Origin: Propionibacteriaceae bacterium
Lineage (GTDB): Bacteria > Actinomycetota > Actinomycetes > Propionibacteriales > Propionibacteriaceae
Direction of reading: 5' to 3'
Assembly (NCBI GenBank): GCA_031267645.1
Contig: JAIRYW010000021.1
Location: 1-64,000 of the forward strand
Length of the DNA: 64,000 bases
The translations under genes were made by a program, and so were the position numbers. Below, in pieces: positions 35,541 to 43,792 of this stretch. The notes beneath the pieces were generated by a model. It did not search any database and had not been told where the DNA came from. It saw only the letters and a list, made by a program, of their open reading frames with translations. How positions within the stretch are numbered: the stretch's first letter is position 1; the number at the start of each line of letters is the position of its first letter.

Positions 35541-35978
35541 GTGAGTCCGTACCACGCCCAGGTCCGTCGCCGACTGGCTCTGACCGGCGCGGTCTTGGCC
35601 CTCGGCCTGGCCGGCTGCGCCTCCGCCGCGGTCGAACCGCCCCCTTCCAGTCCGGCCAGCCCGGCGGTCGAGCCCGCTGGGGCCCGCTCCGGGGTCTGCC
35701 TGGACCAACTCGGTTTCAAACAGGGCCCGATCGATCGGATCTGCCTGCCCGAAGGGGTCGAGCTGACCTATCGTTACGGAGCGGAGCGGACCTTGATCGT
35801 GATCGGGCCGGAAGTCTTCGGTCCGGCCGTGTTGGACCATCTGGCCGCCACCTTGCCCGGCTTGGGCTGGCGGGTGACCGGGCGATCGGAGACCGCTGTG
35901 ACCTTCGAAGACGACGAATGGCGCGGTGCTTGCGTCATCGGCGACGGGGTCTGGGGGCTGACCGCCCGCTCCGAGTGA
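35541..35978 (+). CDS. small lipoprotein, unknown function
   Basis: A 145-residue protein beginning with a GTG. A basic N-terminus and hydrophobic segment lead to a lipobox (LGLAGC), followed by a Pro/Ser linker, so it is probably a lipid-anchored extracytoplasmic protein. The mature domain of about 100 residues contains three cysteines and a region ending GDGVWGLTARSE. No family recognised. It is divergent from the CPBP protease gene across 76 bp. Confidence 0.75.
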   Translation: MSPYHAQVRRRLALTGAVLALGLAGCASAAVEPPPSSPASPAVEPAGARSGVCLDQLGFKQGPIDRICLPEGVELTYRYGAERTLIVIGPEVFGPAVLDHLAATLPGLGWRVTGRSETAVTFEDDEWRGACVIGDGVWGLTARSE

Positions 35979-36087
35979 ACCGGTCCGCCGGTCCGGCCGG
36001 CTCCGAGCGGCCGCCCGCCCGGACGCCGGTGATGGGTGGGGTCGTCACCGGTTGGGTCTCGCGTTAGTCGCCCGCCCGGTCGTCGGC

Positions 36088-36723
36088 TCAGGGCCACAGG
36101 CTGGTCCAGGCCACTCCCAGGTCCGCCAGCATCAACCGCAGCAGGGGCAAACTGAGGCCGACCACATTGTGTGGGTCACCCTCCAAACCGCTGATGAAGG
36201 GGCCGCCCAAACCGTCGATGGTGAAACCGCCGGCCACCCGCTCGGGCTCGCCGGTGGCGACGTAAGCGGCGATCTCGGCGTCGTCCAGGCCGGCGAAGTG
36301 GACCACGGTCTGGGCCACCCGGGTGGCCCGCCGGGGCTCGGGGTCGGCCACGATCAAATGGTGCCCGGTGACCAGGATGGCGCTGCGCCCGCTGGTGCGT
36401 CGCCACAGGGCGGCGGCCGCCTCCGGGGAACCCGGTTTGCCACAGGCCTGGCCGTCCAAGGACAGGATCGAGTCGCAGCCCACCACGACGACCGGCGACG
36501 GCGAGGCCAAACGGTCGTAGACGGCCTCGGCTTTGAGCTGGGCCAGGCGGGCCGACAGCTGAGCCGGGTCGGGCAGGTCCCAGGCCGACTCGTCGACTTC
36601 GGACACCTGGACCTCCGGGTCGAGGCCGGCCCGGCGCAAGGTGTCCAGCCGGGCCGGCGACTGGGAGGCCAGGATCAGCCGCCAGGGCTGAGTGGAAGCG
36701 GTCGGGGTCGTCACGGGCTCCAT
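36088..36723 (-). CDS. maf: Maf family nucleoside triphosphate pyrophosphatase
   Basis: A 211-residue Maf protein that hydrolyses non-canonical or house-cleaning nucleotides to monophosphates. The LILASQSPARLDTLRRAGL substrate loop, the VVVGCDSILSL aspartate segment, the GRSAILVTGH loop and EPERVAGGFTIDGLGGPFI are those of the family. Length is normal. It is divergent from birA, with 46 bp between the start codons, so their promoters overlap. Confidence 0.93.
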   Translation of the reverse strand: MEPVTTPTASTQPWRLILASQSPARLDTLRRAGLDPEVQVSEVDESAWDLPDPAQLSARLAQLKAEAVYDRLASPSPVVVVGCDSILSLDGQACGKPGSPEAAAALWRRTSGRSAILVTGHHLIVADPEPRRATRVAQTVVHFAGLDDAEIAAYVATGEPERVAGGFTIDGLGGPFISGLEGDPHNVVGLSLPLLRLMLADLGVAWTSLWP

Positions 36724-36769
36724 TCTGGCGCCAGCCCGGGGTCGATCCGGCCTCCGCTACGGTGATCAG

Positions 36770-37798
36770 ATGAGCCACACCAGTCCGCCCCCGAGGGAAC
36801 AGTCCTCGATTCGGGCCGACGGCCAAGGCCGGACTGACCAGGTGGGCCACACCAGTCCGTCCCCGGGGGAACCGTCCTCGGCCCGGGCCGACGGCCAGAG
36901 CCGGCCTGACCAGGTGGGCGACACCAGTCCGCCCCCGGTCGAACCGGGGCGCCTGGTCGGCGCCGGGTCGGACGGCCGGACCCCGGCCGAGGCGGAGCCG
37001 GACCGAGCCGGACCAGACCGGAGTGGGATCGACCCGACCAGTTTGGCCGCCGCCCTGGCTCAAACCCGATGGGGTCCGGTCCGGCTGCTGGAGCGGACCG
37101 GTTCGACCAATGCCGATCTGCTCGAGTGGCTGCGGCAGGGGCGGGCCAGCCCCGGGCAGGTGGTGCTGGCGGAGCGTCAGGGCCGAGGCCGGGGTCGGCT
37201 GGACCGGACTTGGTCCAGCCCGCCGGGGGCCTCAGTCCTGTTGTCGGCGGCGGTCGGGCTGCCCGACCCGGCGGCGGGCCCGGTCTGGACCCAGTTGCCC
37301 CTGGTGGCCGGTCTGGCGGTGGTCGGAGCCGCTGCTGACCTGGGTGTCGCCGTCCGCCTGAAGTGGCCCAACGACGCCCTGATCGACGGTCGCAAATGGG
37401 CCGGACTGCTGATCGAGACCACCCAAGCGGCCGGCCGTCCGGTGGCCGTGATCGGCATCGGCGCGAACGTGCGCCAGCGCCAAGCCCAACTGCCGATCGC
37501 CCAGGCCACTTCCTTGGCCCTGGCCGGTTCGACCGCCTCGCCCCCAACGGTGGCGGTGGCGCTGCTACGGCGACTCGACCGCGAATTGACCGCCTGGCTG
37601 GACGGGATCGACCCGATGGAGCGTTACCGGGCCGCCTCGGCCACCTTGGGCCAGACGGTGCGGGTTCTGACCGGGCCCGACCAGTTTGTCAGCGGTCGGG
37701 CCGTCGCCATCGCCGACGACGGCCGGTTGGTGGTCGAGACGGCACAGGGACGCCAGCTCTTCGCCGCCGGCGACGTGGTGCACCTACGGGCCGGGTGA
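36770..37798 (+). CDS. birA: biotin-protein ligase with repeat-containing N-terminus
   Basis: A 342-residue protein whose ligase core begins near residue 100. Key segments are ERTGSTNADLLEWL, the biotin loop ERQGRGRGRLDRTWSSPPG, the active-site RLKWPNDALIDGRKWAGLLIE and GIGANV. It activates biotin as biotinyl-AMP and attaches it to carboxylase subunits. The C-terminal SH3-like domain is present and there is no N-terminal DNA-binding domain. Instead the first ~85 residues contain 72-bp tandem repeats. I start it at the ATG at 36770; translation could also begin after the repeats. Confidence 0.9.
   Translation: MSHTSPPPREQSSIRADGQGRTDQVGHTSPSPGEPSSARADGQSRPDQVGDTSPPPVEPGRLVGAGSDGRTPAEAEPDRAGPDRSGIDPTSLAAALAQTRWGPVRLLERTGSTNADLLEWLRQGRASPGQVVLAERQGRGRGRLDRTWSSPPGASVLLSAAVGLPDPAAGPVWTQLPLVAGLAVVGAAADLGVAVRLKWPNDALIDGRKWAGLLIETTQAAGRPVAVIGIGANVRQRQAQLPIAQATSLALAGSTASPPTVAVALLRRLDRELTAWLDGIDPMERYRAASATLGQTVRVLTGPDQFVSGRAVAIADDGRLVVETAQGRQLFAAGDVVHLRAG
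36774..36947 (+). repeat. 72-bp tandem repeat (about 2.4 copies) in birA N-terminus
   Basis: Units begin at 36774, 36846 and 36918, the last incomplete. Each encodes 24 residues with the order HTSPPP-like, PSS, RADGQ and DQV, and 72 is a multiple of three so the frame is kept. The copies are close to identical at DNA level, which points to recent amplification. Confidence 0.85.
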
Positions 37799-37875
37799 GC
37801 GCTGGAGTACGCCGTGGCCGGGGCAGCGGCTCCTCCGAGACGTGGTGCGCCTACGGGCCGGCTGGGCGCTGGAGT
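37772..37875. repeat. 37-bp direct duplication over convergent gene ends
   Basis: 37772-37808 and 37839-37875 match at 34 of 37 positions. The first copy contains the birA stop codon; the second lies in the last codons of the convergent ROK repressor gene. Confidence 0.85.
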
Positions 37876-39116
37876 GGCCCTTCGATCAGGGCCTCCAACG
37901 GCAAGGTGGCCGCGCCCAGCGCGACCGAGGCGCCGCCGAAGGTGCAGGGCGACAGTTCGAACTGTCGCCCCGGCCGGTCCAAGGCGTTGGCCCGAATGGC
38001 CGCCTCGAGGCGGTCCCGCAGCCGCTCCATCAGGCGCAGGCCGACCCATCCGCCGATCACGACCCGCTCCGGGTTGACCAGGTTGACCAAACTGCCGAGG
38101 GACTGCCCCAACACCGCGACGACTGAGTCCACCACCGCTTGGGCGGCTGGGTCGGTCGAATCGAGCAATTGGCCGACGGCCCGCCAACCGTCGCCCTCGG
38201 GCCGTCCGCCGGCCTGCGACCAAGCCGACAGCATGGCGTCGGCTCCCACATGAGCCTCCAAACAACCCCGGGCGCCGCAGCGGCAGGGACGGCCGTCGCG
38301 TTCCACCTTGCTGTGCCCCCATTCGCCGGCGCTGCCCCGCCAACCGTGCTGGAGGACACCGTCGCTGATGACCGCCAAACCGACGCCACGGCCGAGCAAA
38401 GCCACCACGGCGTGGTCGACGCCGCGCACGGCCCCGAACCATTGTTCGGCTTTGGCCTGGGCCTTGGCCCCGTTCTGGGCCAGGACCAAGGCGTCGGAGC
38501 CTGGGGTCAAGTCGCCGATGGTGAGCGGCGGCCAACCCAGACTCTGGGCGTGCAGCAGGTGGCCGCCGTCCGCCGTCGGTTCGACGATGCCGGGCAGGCC
38601 CAAGCCGATGCCGGCCAGCTTGGCCCAAGGGGCGGGGTTGCGGCGGCGCAACTCGGCCAGGGCGCTGGTCAGGTCCTGGGCGATGACGTCCGGCCCCTCC
38701 TCCTGACGGCCGCCCCGGAACTCCCGGTCCACCATGGCCATGGTGAAGTCGTACAACTCGACGGCCACCCCGCGCTCGCCGACGTCCGCGCCCACCAGGT
38801 AGGCCCCGTCGGGCCGGCGGCGCAGGACCGTGATGGGGCGCCCGCCTTGAGAAGACAAGGAACCGGACTCGACGACGAGCCCCTCGGCCATCAGATCGGT
38901 GACCAAGTTGGACACCGACGCCACCGACAGGCCGCATTCGGCCGCGATGGCGGCTCGGGTCGTGCTGTCGTTCAGCACGATGTGGGTCAAGACGCGGGCC
39001 CGGTTGGTCCGCCGCAACGAGGTCACGGTCGAAGCGGTGGCCCGGGACCTCGGTCCGGCCCACAGTGAATCTCGGGAGGGCGCCCCTGCGACATCGGTCA
39101 CGTGGTTCACTTCCAT
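37851..39116 (-). CDS. ROK-family transcriptional repressor of the beta-glucoside operon
   Basis: A 421-residue regulator. The N-terminal winged helix (about residues 38-100, with TRAAIAAECGLSVASVSNLV as recognition helix) is followed by a ROK sugar-sensing domain with the zinc motif CRCGARGCLE. Its gene is the last of the GH1-transporter-GH5 row and its start overlaps the GH5 end by 10 bp, so it is made with the operon and probably feeds back on its promoter at 45270-45297. The inducer is likely cellobiose or another beta-glucoside, or its phosphate. Confidence 0.9.
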   Translation of the reverse strand: MEVNHVTDVAGAPSRDSLWAGPRSRATASTVTSLRRTNRARVLTHIVLNDSTTRAAIAAECGLSVASVSNLVTDLMAEGLVVESGSLSSQGGRPITVLRRRPDGAYLVGADVGERGVAVELYDFTMAMVDREFRGGRQEEGPDVIAQDLTSALAELRRRNPAPWAKLAGIGLGLPGIVEPTADGGHLLHAQSLGWPPLTIGDLTPGSDALVLAQNGAKAQAKAEQWFGAVRGVDHAVVALLGRGVGLAVISDGVLQHGWRGSAGEWGHSKVERDGRPCRCGARGCLEAHVGADAMLSAWSQAGGRPEGDGWRAVGQLLDSTDPAAQAVVDSVVAVLGQSLGSLVNLVNPERVVIGGWVGLRLMERLRDRLEAAIRANALDRPGRQFELSPCTFGGASVALGAATLPLEALIEGPLQRPAGP

Positions 39117-40651
39117 TCGATCCGGACCAAGCGGGTGGACTGGTCGGCTGTCACTCGAAGGCCGCGGTCGACTCCGGTCACAGTGACGGGCGCCGCGTCG
39201 CCGTTCAGGTCAAGACAGATTACCGCCTCGGTCCGGGCCGAGGGGCCGACCTCGAATTCTAGCCAGTCACCCGCTTGGAGGTCCACGGTCAGGGTCTCGG
39301 CGGCGCTGTAGTCGCGCCCGTCGGTCTGGCCGAAAGGATTATCCGGCGGATCGTCTGAGCGGGCGAACCGGATCGGCGCCCGGTCGCCCAGGCGGAAGAC
39401 CGGGTCGTCGCACCGCTCCGCCACCTGATGGGACGACCCGGCCCCCCGCCAGCCGAAGCCCCAGGCCGGGATCCGACTGGGCCGATCGCCCAACAGGGCC
39501 CGCACGACGTCCTCCCGCCACTCGGCCCGCTCCAGCTGGACCCGGTCCAACAGTTGCTCGAAGCAGGCCCGGGCCTCGGTCCGGTCGAGCCGGGCCGGGC
39601 CGTCCACGCTGTCGATCACGCGCCGCCAATCGTGCGGGGCCAGGACGGAGACGGGCGAAGTGCGCGTCTGAAGCTTCTTCCAAGGCCAGAAGGTCCAACC
39701 GATGCCCTCGCTCTCGTACAGCCGGAAGGCGGTGTAGAGCCACTCGACGGTGTTCTCACCGCTCTCGCCCATGAAGATGGGCAGGCCCAAACGCTGTCTG
39801 GCCCGCAGAAAGACCGCCAAGCTCTCGCGGTCAGGGGGCGACCAGTATTTGTGGAATTGGAGGGCGGAATTGTCGTCCCAGACCTCGTCGAAGACAGTCC
39901 AGTTGGTGGCCCAGTGCGACCCCTCGTACATCAACAGGTGGTTTTGGTCGACCGCCCGGATCGTGGCGGTCAGGCGCCGGTAACAAGCTCTGAGGTCGTC
40001 GTGGCGGTCCTGCCACTGATTGGGCAAAGGCTCATTCAGCAGGTCGTAGCCGAGGACGGTCGGCTCGTCGGCGTGACGGGCGGCCAGGTCGTGCCACAGG
40101 CGGGCGGTCAAATCTTGCTGGGCGGGGTCCAAGAACAATTCCGGCAGACCGTTGGGGGAGTCGTCGATATTCGTCCCAGTCTGCCCGCCGGGGGCCCCGT
40201 GGAGGTCGAGCAAGACCCGCAGACCCCAGCGGCGGCACCATTCGATCAGACGGTCGACCAAGGCGTGACCAGCCTCGATGGGCCGACCGTGGCGGTCCTG
40301 CAGGACGCGAGCGTTGAGGGGCAACCGGACATGGTCGAAGCCGCAGGCCGCGATCCGGGCGATGTCCGCCTCGGCGATGAAGACGTCGCGGTAGCGGACC
40401 CAGAACTCGGCCGCCCAATCAGGGCCGGTCAGCCGTTCCACCAGGCCCTCGATCTGACGGGGGGAGGCCGCCTGGGGGCCGAACAGCCACATGTAGCCCT
40501 CCGGCAGGAGCCAGTTGCCCAGATTCACCCCCCGCATGAGCAGTTCTTGGCCCTGGCCGTCGACCAGACGGGTCTGGTCGCTGCGGACGAAGCCGGCGGG
40601 GCCGGCCGCGGGCGGACGGGCCGCCGGAGCGGACGGGCCGAGGACTGTCAT
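39107..40651 (-). CDS. glycoside hydrolase family 5, cytoplasmic
   Basis: A 514-residue GH5 enzyme. The RGVNLGNWLLPEGYMW start of the barrel, FDHVRLPLNARV, the acid/base glutamate in YDLLNEPLP, the HKYWS histidine, and the nucleophile glutamate in FMGESGEN match the exo-glucanase/beta-glucosidase branch. A C-terminal beta-rich domain of about 110 residues may be a carbohydrate-binding module. No signal peptide is present, so it would act on imported oligosaccharides. The gene lies in the cellobiose-type ABC operon, with an AAGGAG site before its ATG. Confidence 0.9.
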   Translation of the reverse strand: MTVLGPSAPAARPPAAGPAGFVRSDQTRLVDGQGQELLMRGVNLGNWLLPEGYMWLFGPQAASPRQIEGLVERLTGPDWAAEFWVRYRDVFIAEADIARIAACGFDHVRLPLNARVLQDRHGRPIEAGHALVDRLIEWCRRWGLRVLLDLHGAPGGQTGTNIDDSPNGLPELFLDPAQQDLTARLWHDLAARHADEPTVLGYDLLNEPLPNQWQDRHDDLRACYRRLTATIRAVDQNHLLMYEGSHWATNWTVFDEVWDDNSALQFHKYWSPPDRESLAVFLRARQRLGLPIFMGESGENTVEWLYTAFRLYESEGIGWTFWPWKKLQTRTSPVSVLAPHDWRRVIDSVDGPARLDRTEARACFEQLLDRVQLERAEWREDVVRALLGDRPSRIPAWGFGWRGAGSSHQVAERCDDPVFRLGDRAPIRFARSDDPPDNPFGQTDGRDYSAAETLTVDLQAGDWLEFEVGPSARTEAVICLDLNGDAAPVTVTGVDRGLRVTADQSTRLVRIEWK

Positions 40652-40679
40652 AGATCAGCTCCTTGTCGTTCGGCCGGGG

Positions 40680-41540
40680 TCATTTCAAGCCCGACATGGT
40701 GAAGCCTTGGACGATGTGGCGTTGGAAGACGACGAACATGATCAGGACCGGCCCGACCATCACGCAGGCCGCCGCCATCTGCAAGGACGGGTTGACAGCC
40801 AGCTGCTGGTTCAGGAGGGCCAAGCCGACCGACAAGGTGTAGAGCTTCTGGTCGCTGGCCACGATGAGGGGCCACAGGAAACTGTTCCAGGCGGTGATGA
40901 AGGTCAAGACGGCCTGCACGGCCAGGACCGGTTTGGACAGGGGCAGGACGATCTGGCAAGCGATGCGGAACTCCCCGGCCCCGTCCAAGCGGGCCGCCTC
41001 CAGCGTCTCGGTCGGGATGGTCGACATGAACTGCCGGAACAAGAAGACGCCGAAACCGCTGACCAGGGTGGGCAGCGCGATGCCGAGCAGGGTGTTGGTC
41101 AAACCCAAGGAGTTGAGGATCAGATAAGTGGGGATCATGGTGACCTGGACGGGCACCATCAAAGTGGCCAGGACGAGGAAGAAGAGCGGCTGCTTGCCCT
41201 TGAACTCGAATTTGGCGAAGGCGTATCCGGCCATGGCCATCAAGAACAAGCCGACCACGCTGATCAAGACCACCCCGACGCTGTTCATCAGGTAGCGGGT
41301 GAAGTTCAACTCGGTGAACAAGCGGACGTAATGCTCGAAGGTGGGCTGTGACGGCAGCACGGTGGGCGGGAAGCTGATCGACTCCCGCTGAGGTTTGAGG
41401 GAACCGCTCAGCATCCAGAAGAGGGGGAAAGCGGTGACGCCCGCCCCCACCGTCAAAGCCACCACCACCATGAGCGACAGCGCTCGCTGGGCCCCTTTCT
41501 CCCGGGCCGGTCGGACGGGTCTGGCTCTACCGGTCGGCAT
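40680..41540 (-). CDS. sugar ABC transporter permease, MalG type
   Basis: A 286-residue CUT1 permease. Six spans are visible and the EAARLDGAGEFRIA loop is the ATPase docking motif. It overlaps the MalF-type gene by 14 bp, so the pair is translationally coupled. It ends 28 bp before GH5. No ATPase gene is in the operon, as for the first transporter. Confidence 0.92.
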   Translation of the reverse strand: MPTGRARPVRPAREKGAQRALSLMVVVALTVGAGVTAFPLFWMLSGSLKPQRESISFPPTVLPSQPTFEHYVRLFTELNFTRYLMNSVGVVLISVVGLFLMAMAGYAFAKFEFKGKQPLFFLVLATLMVPVQVTMIPTYLILNSLGLTNTLLGIALPTLVSGFGVFLFRQFMSTIPTETLEAARLDGAGEFRIACQIVLPLSKPVLAVQAVLTFITAWNSFLWPLIVASDQKLYTLSVGLALLNQQLAVNPSLQMAAACVMVGPVLIMFVVFQRHIVQGFTMSGLK

Positions 41541-42408
41541 CGGTCCCCCTCAGCTTCAATTGGGCCAAGGTGACCAAGGCGATGACCGCGAACAAGACGA
41601 TGGAGCCGGCGCTGGAGTAACCGAATTGGTTGAGCCGGAAGCCTTCCTTGTACAAGAAGACCGACATCGAGGTGGTGGCCCCGAGCGGGCCGCCGTCGGT
41701 CAACACGAAGGGCTCGTCGAAGAACTGCAACCAGCCGATCAAAGTGGTGACGGTGACGAAGAAGATGGCGAAGCCGAGCAAGGGGATGACGATGGAGCGG
41801 GTGATCCGCCACTCGCCGGCCCCGTCCAGCTGGGCCGCCTCGAGGTATTCGTCCGGTATCCCCTGGAGGGCGGCCAAGAAGATGATGATGTTGAGCCCGG
41901 TGCCGCGCCAGATGGCCACCAAGGCGACGGAGAACTTGGCCAGCGTGGGGTCGGACAGCCATTGCACCTGCTCCAGGCCGACCAGCGACAGCAGATAGTT
42001 GAAGAGGCCGAATTGGGTGTTGTAGAGGTAGCCCCAGACCAACGAGATGGCGACGATGCCGGTGACGGCGGGGACGAAGTAGAACGACCGCAGCCCCCGG
42101 GCCAAGCGTCCGTCCGAGCGGTGCAGAAGCAGCGCCACCGACAGCGACAGGACGACCACCGCGGGCACGCCGACGACCACGAACAAGCCGGTGTTGGCGA
42201 TGGCCTTCCAGAAGTCCGGGTCCTCGACCAGGGCGGCGTAATTGGCCCCGCCCACGAAGTTGACCCGGGAGAAGTCGGCCAGACCAGAGATGTTCATATC
42301 GGTCAGGGAGACGACGGCGGCCACCAAGACCGGGAAGACCCCGAAGGCGACCAAGAGGACGACCGCCGGGCCGGCCATCAGGTACGGCGTCAGAAGGCTA
42401 CGTCTCAT
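41527..42408 (-). CDS. sugar ABC transporter permease, MalF type
   Basis: A 293-residue CUT1 permease starting MRRSLLTPYLMAGP. The EAAQLDGAGEWRIT docking loop and the DGGPLGATTSMSVFLYKEGF segment are typical. The start at 42408 fits the family length; the frame is open far upstream only because it shadows the binding-protein gene. It follows that gene by 62 bp, without an obvious strong hairpin. Confidence 0.92.
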   Translation of the reverse strand: MRRSLLTPYLMAGPAVVLLVAFGVFPVLVAAVVSLTDMNISGLADFSRVNFVGGANYAALVEDPDFWKAIANTGLFVVVGVPAVVVLSLSVALLLHRSDGRLARGLRSFYFVPAVTGIVAISLVWGYLYNTQFGLFNYLLSLVGLEQVQWLSDPTLAKFSVALVAIWRGTGLNIIIFLAALQGIPDEYLEAAQLDGAGEWRITRSIVIPLLGFAIFFVTVTTLIGWLQFFDEPFVLTDGGPLGATTSMSVFLYKEGFRLNQFGYSSAGSIVLFAVIALVTLAQLKLRGTDADR

Positions 42409-42470
42409 GGCTTCACTCCGCTCGGCTGGTCGGGCCGGGGAAGGAGCCCCTCCCCGGCCCGACCGTGCCG

Positions 42471-43718
42471 TCATCTGGCGGAGACGCTCCCGGTGCGGGC
42501 GTACAGGTCGGCCAGGGTCCGGTCTGGATCGGCCCCCTGCAGCACGATGGAGTTGAGCGCCGTCAACAGGTCTTGGCCGACGCCGCCGTCCCAGTTCGGC
42601 ACCATCGGCAGGACCCGGGCGTCCTCCAGCTGGGCCGAATAGACCCGGACCAGGGGATCGCCGGTCAGCGCCGAGTCGCTCAGGGCGGCCTTGGCGGTCG
42701 GCAATTCGCCGTTGATCGAGTACCACTCCAGCTGGGTGGCCGGACGGGACAAGAACTCGAGCAGGTCGAGGGCGGCCTGTTTCTGGTCGGTGCTGTGCCA
42801 GACGCCCATGTTCGAACCGGCGAACACCGAGGTGGCCGAGCCCGACCCTTGGGGCACGGTCGCGACCGACCACTGGCCGGCCAGCTCCGGCGCCGCGTCG
42901 TTGATCGACTTGGCCAGGTACGGGCCTGAGATCAACAGAGGGGCGATGCCGGAGATGAAGCCCTGCGTCTGGTCGAAGTCGCTGTTGGTCGGCACGCTGC
43001 CGTCGGCGTACAAACCAGCGTAAGTCTCCACCGTCCGGGCGAAGGCGGGCGTGTCGAAGTCGACCTGGCCCTGCGGGTCGACGATGTCGCCGCCATTGCT
43101 CCAAGTCATGAGCACCGGCAGGGCGCTGTCCCACTGCGGGATGTAATAGCCGTACTGACCCGAACCACGTCCGGCCAGGGTCTGGGCCTGGTCCCTCAGC
43201 TCCGACCAAGTCGTCGGCGGGTCGGCGATGCCGTTTTGGGACAGGATGTCGGAACGGTAGAACAGGACGCGGGTGTCGCTGATCCAGGGCACGGACACGA
43301 TCTGACCGTCCACGGCGGTGGCGGCGCCGGCCACTCCGTCGGCGAAGTTGGCCGGGGCCAGGCCGGGATGGCCGACGATCTCGTCGTCCAGCGGCAGGAG
43401 GGCGCCGGCGTCGGCGAACATGCGCAGCTTGGACAAGCCGATCTGCACCAGGTCGGGTCCGGCGTCGGAGGCGACGGCGGTGGTGAGGCGTTCGTCGATG
43501 CCGTCCCAGGGGATGGCGACGACCTCGACTTCGACGCCGGTCTGACTGGTGAACGGCTCCACTAGGCGGGCGAAGTTGGCGCCGGAGTCGCCCATGATCC
43601 ACACGGTCACCGGGTCTTGGCCCGGGGCGTCGTCGCCGTCGGCCGAGCAGGCCGTGCAGGCCAGCGCCAGGGCGCAGGTGGCGATGATCGAGAGCGCAGG
43701 TTTGGCTAATCTCCTCAT
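42471..43718 (-). CDS. sugar-binding lipoprotein of the beta-glucoside ABC transporter
   Basis: A 415-residue family 1 binding protein. The N-terminus MRRLAKPALSIIATCALA ends in an ACTAC lipobox. VTVWIMGDSGANF, a DLVQIGLSKLRMF segment and the VFAGSNMGVWHST region are typical for cellobiose/oligosaccharide binders. The start at 43718 gives a proper signal peptide; the upstream open frame is a shadow of the GH1 gene. It is the second gene of the operon. Confidence 0.9.
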   Translation of the reverse strand: MRRLAKPALSIIATCALALACTACSADGDDAPGQDPVTVWIMGDSGANFARLVEPFTSQTGVEVEVVAIPWDGIDERLTTAVASDAGPDLVQIGLSKLRMFADAGALLPLDDEIVGHPGLAPANFADGVAGAATAVDGQIVSVPWISDTRVLFYRSDILSQNGIADPPTTWSELRDQAQTLAGRGSGQYGYYIPQWDSALPVLMTWSNGGDIVDPQGQVDFDTPAFARTVETYAGLYADGSVPTNSDFDQTQGFISGIAPLLISGPYLAKSINDAAPELAGQWSVATVPQGSGSATSVFAGSNMGVWHSTDQKQAALDLLEFLSRPATQLEWYSINGELPTAKAALSDSALTGDPLVRVYSAQLEDARVLPMVPNWDGGVGQDLLTALNSIVLQGADPDRTLADLYARTGSVSAR

Positions 43719-43792
43719 CTGAGGGACCTTTCTTAATTGGGCTGGGTCGGGTGGTGCTCCGGTCGGGCGTCTGGCTGGCGCCGACCGCGTGG

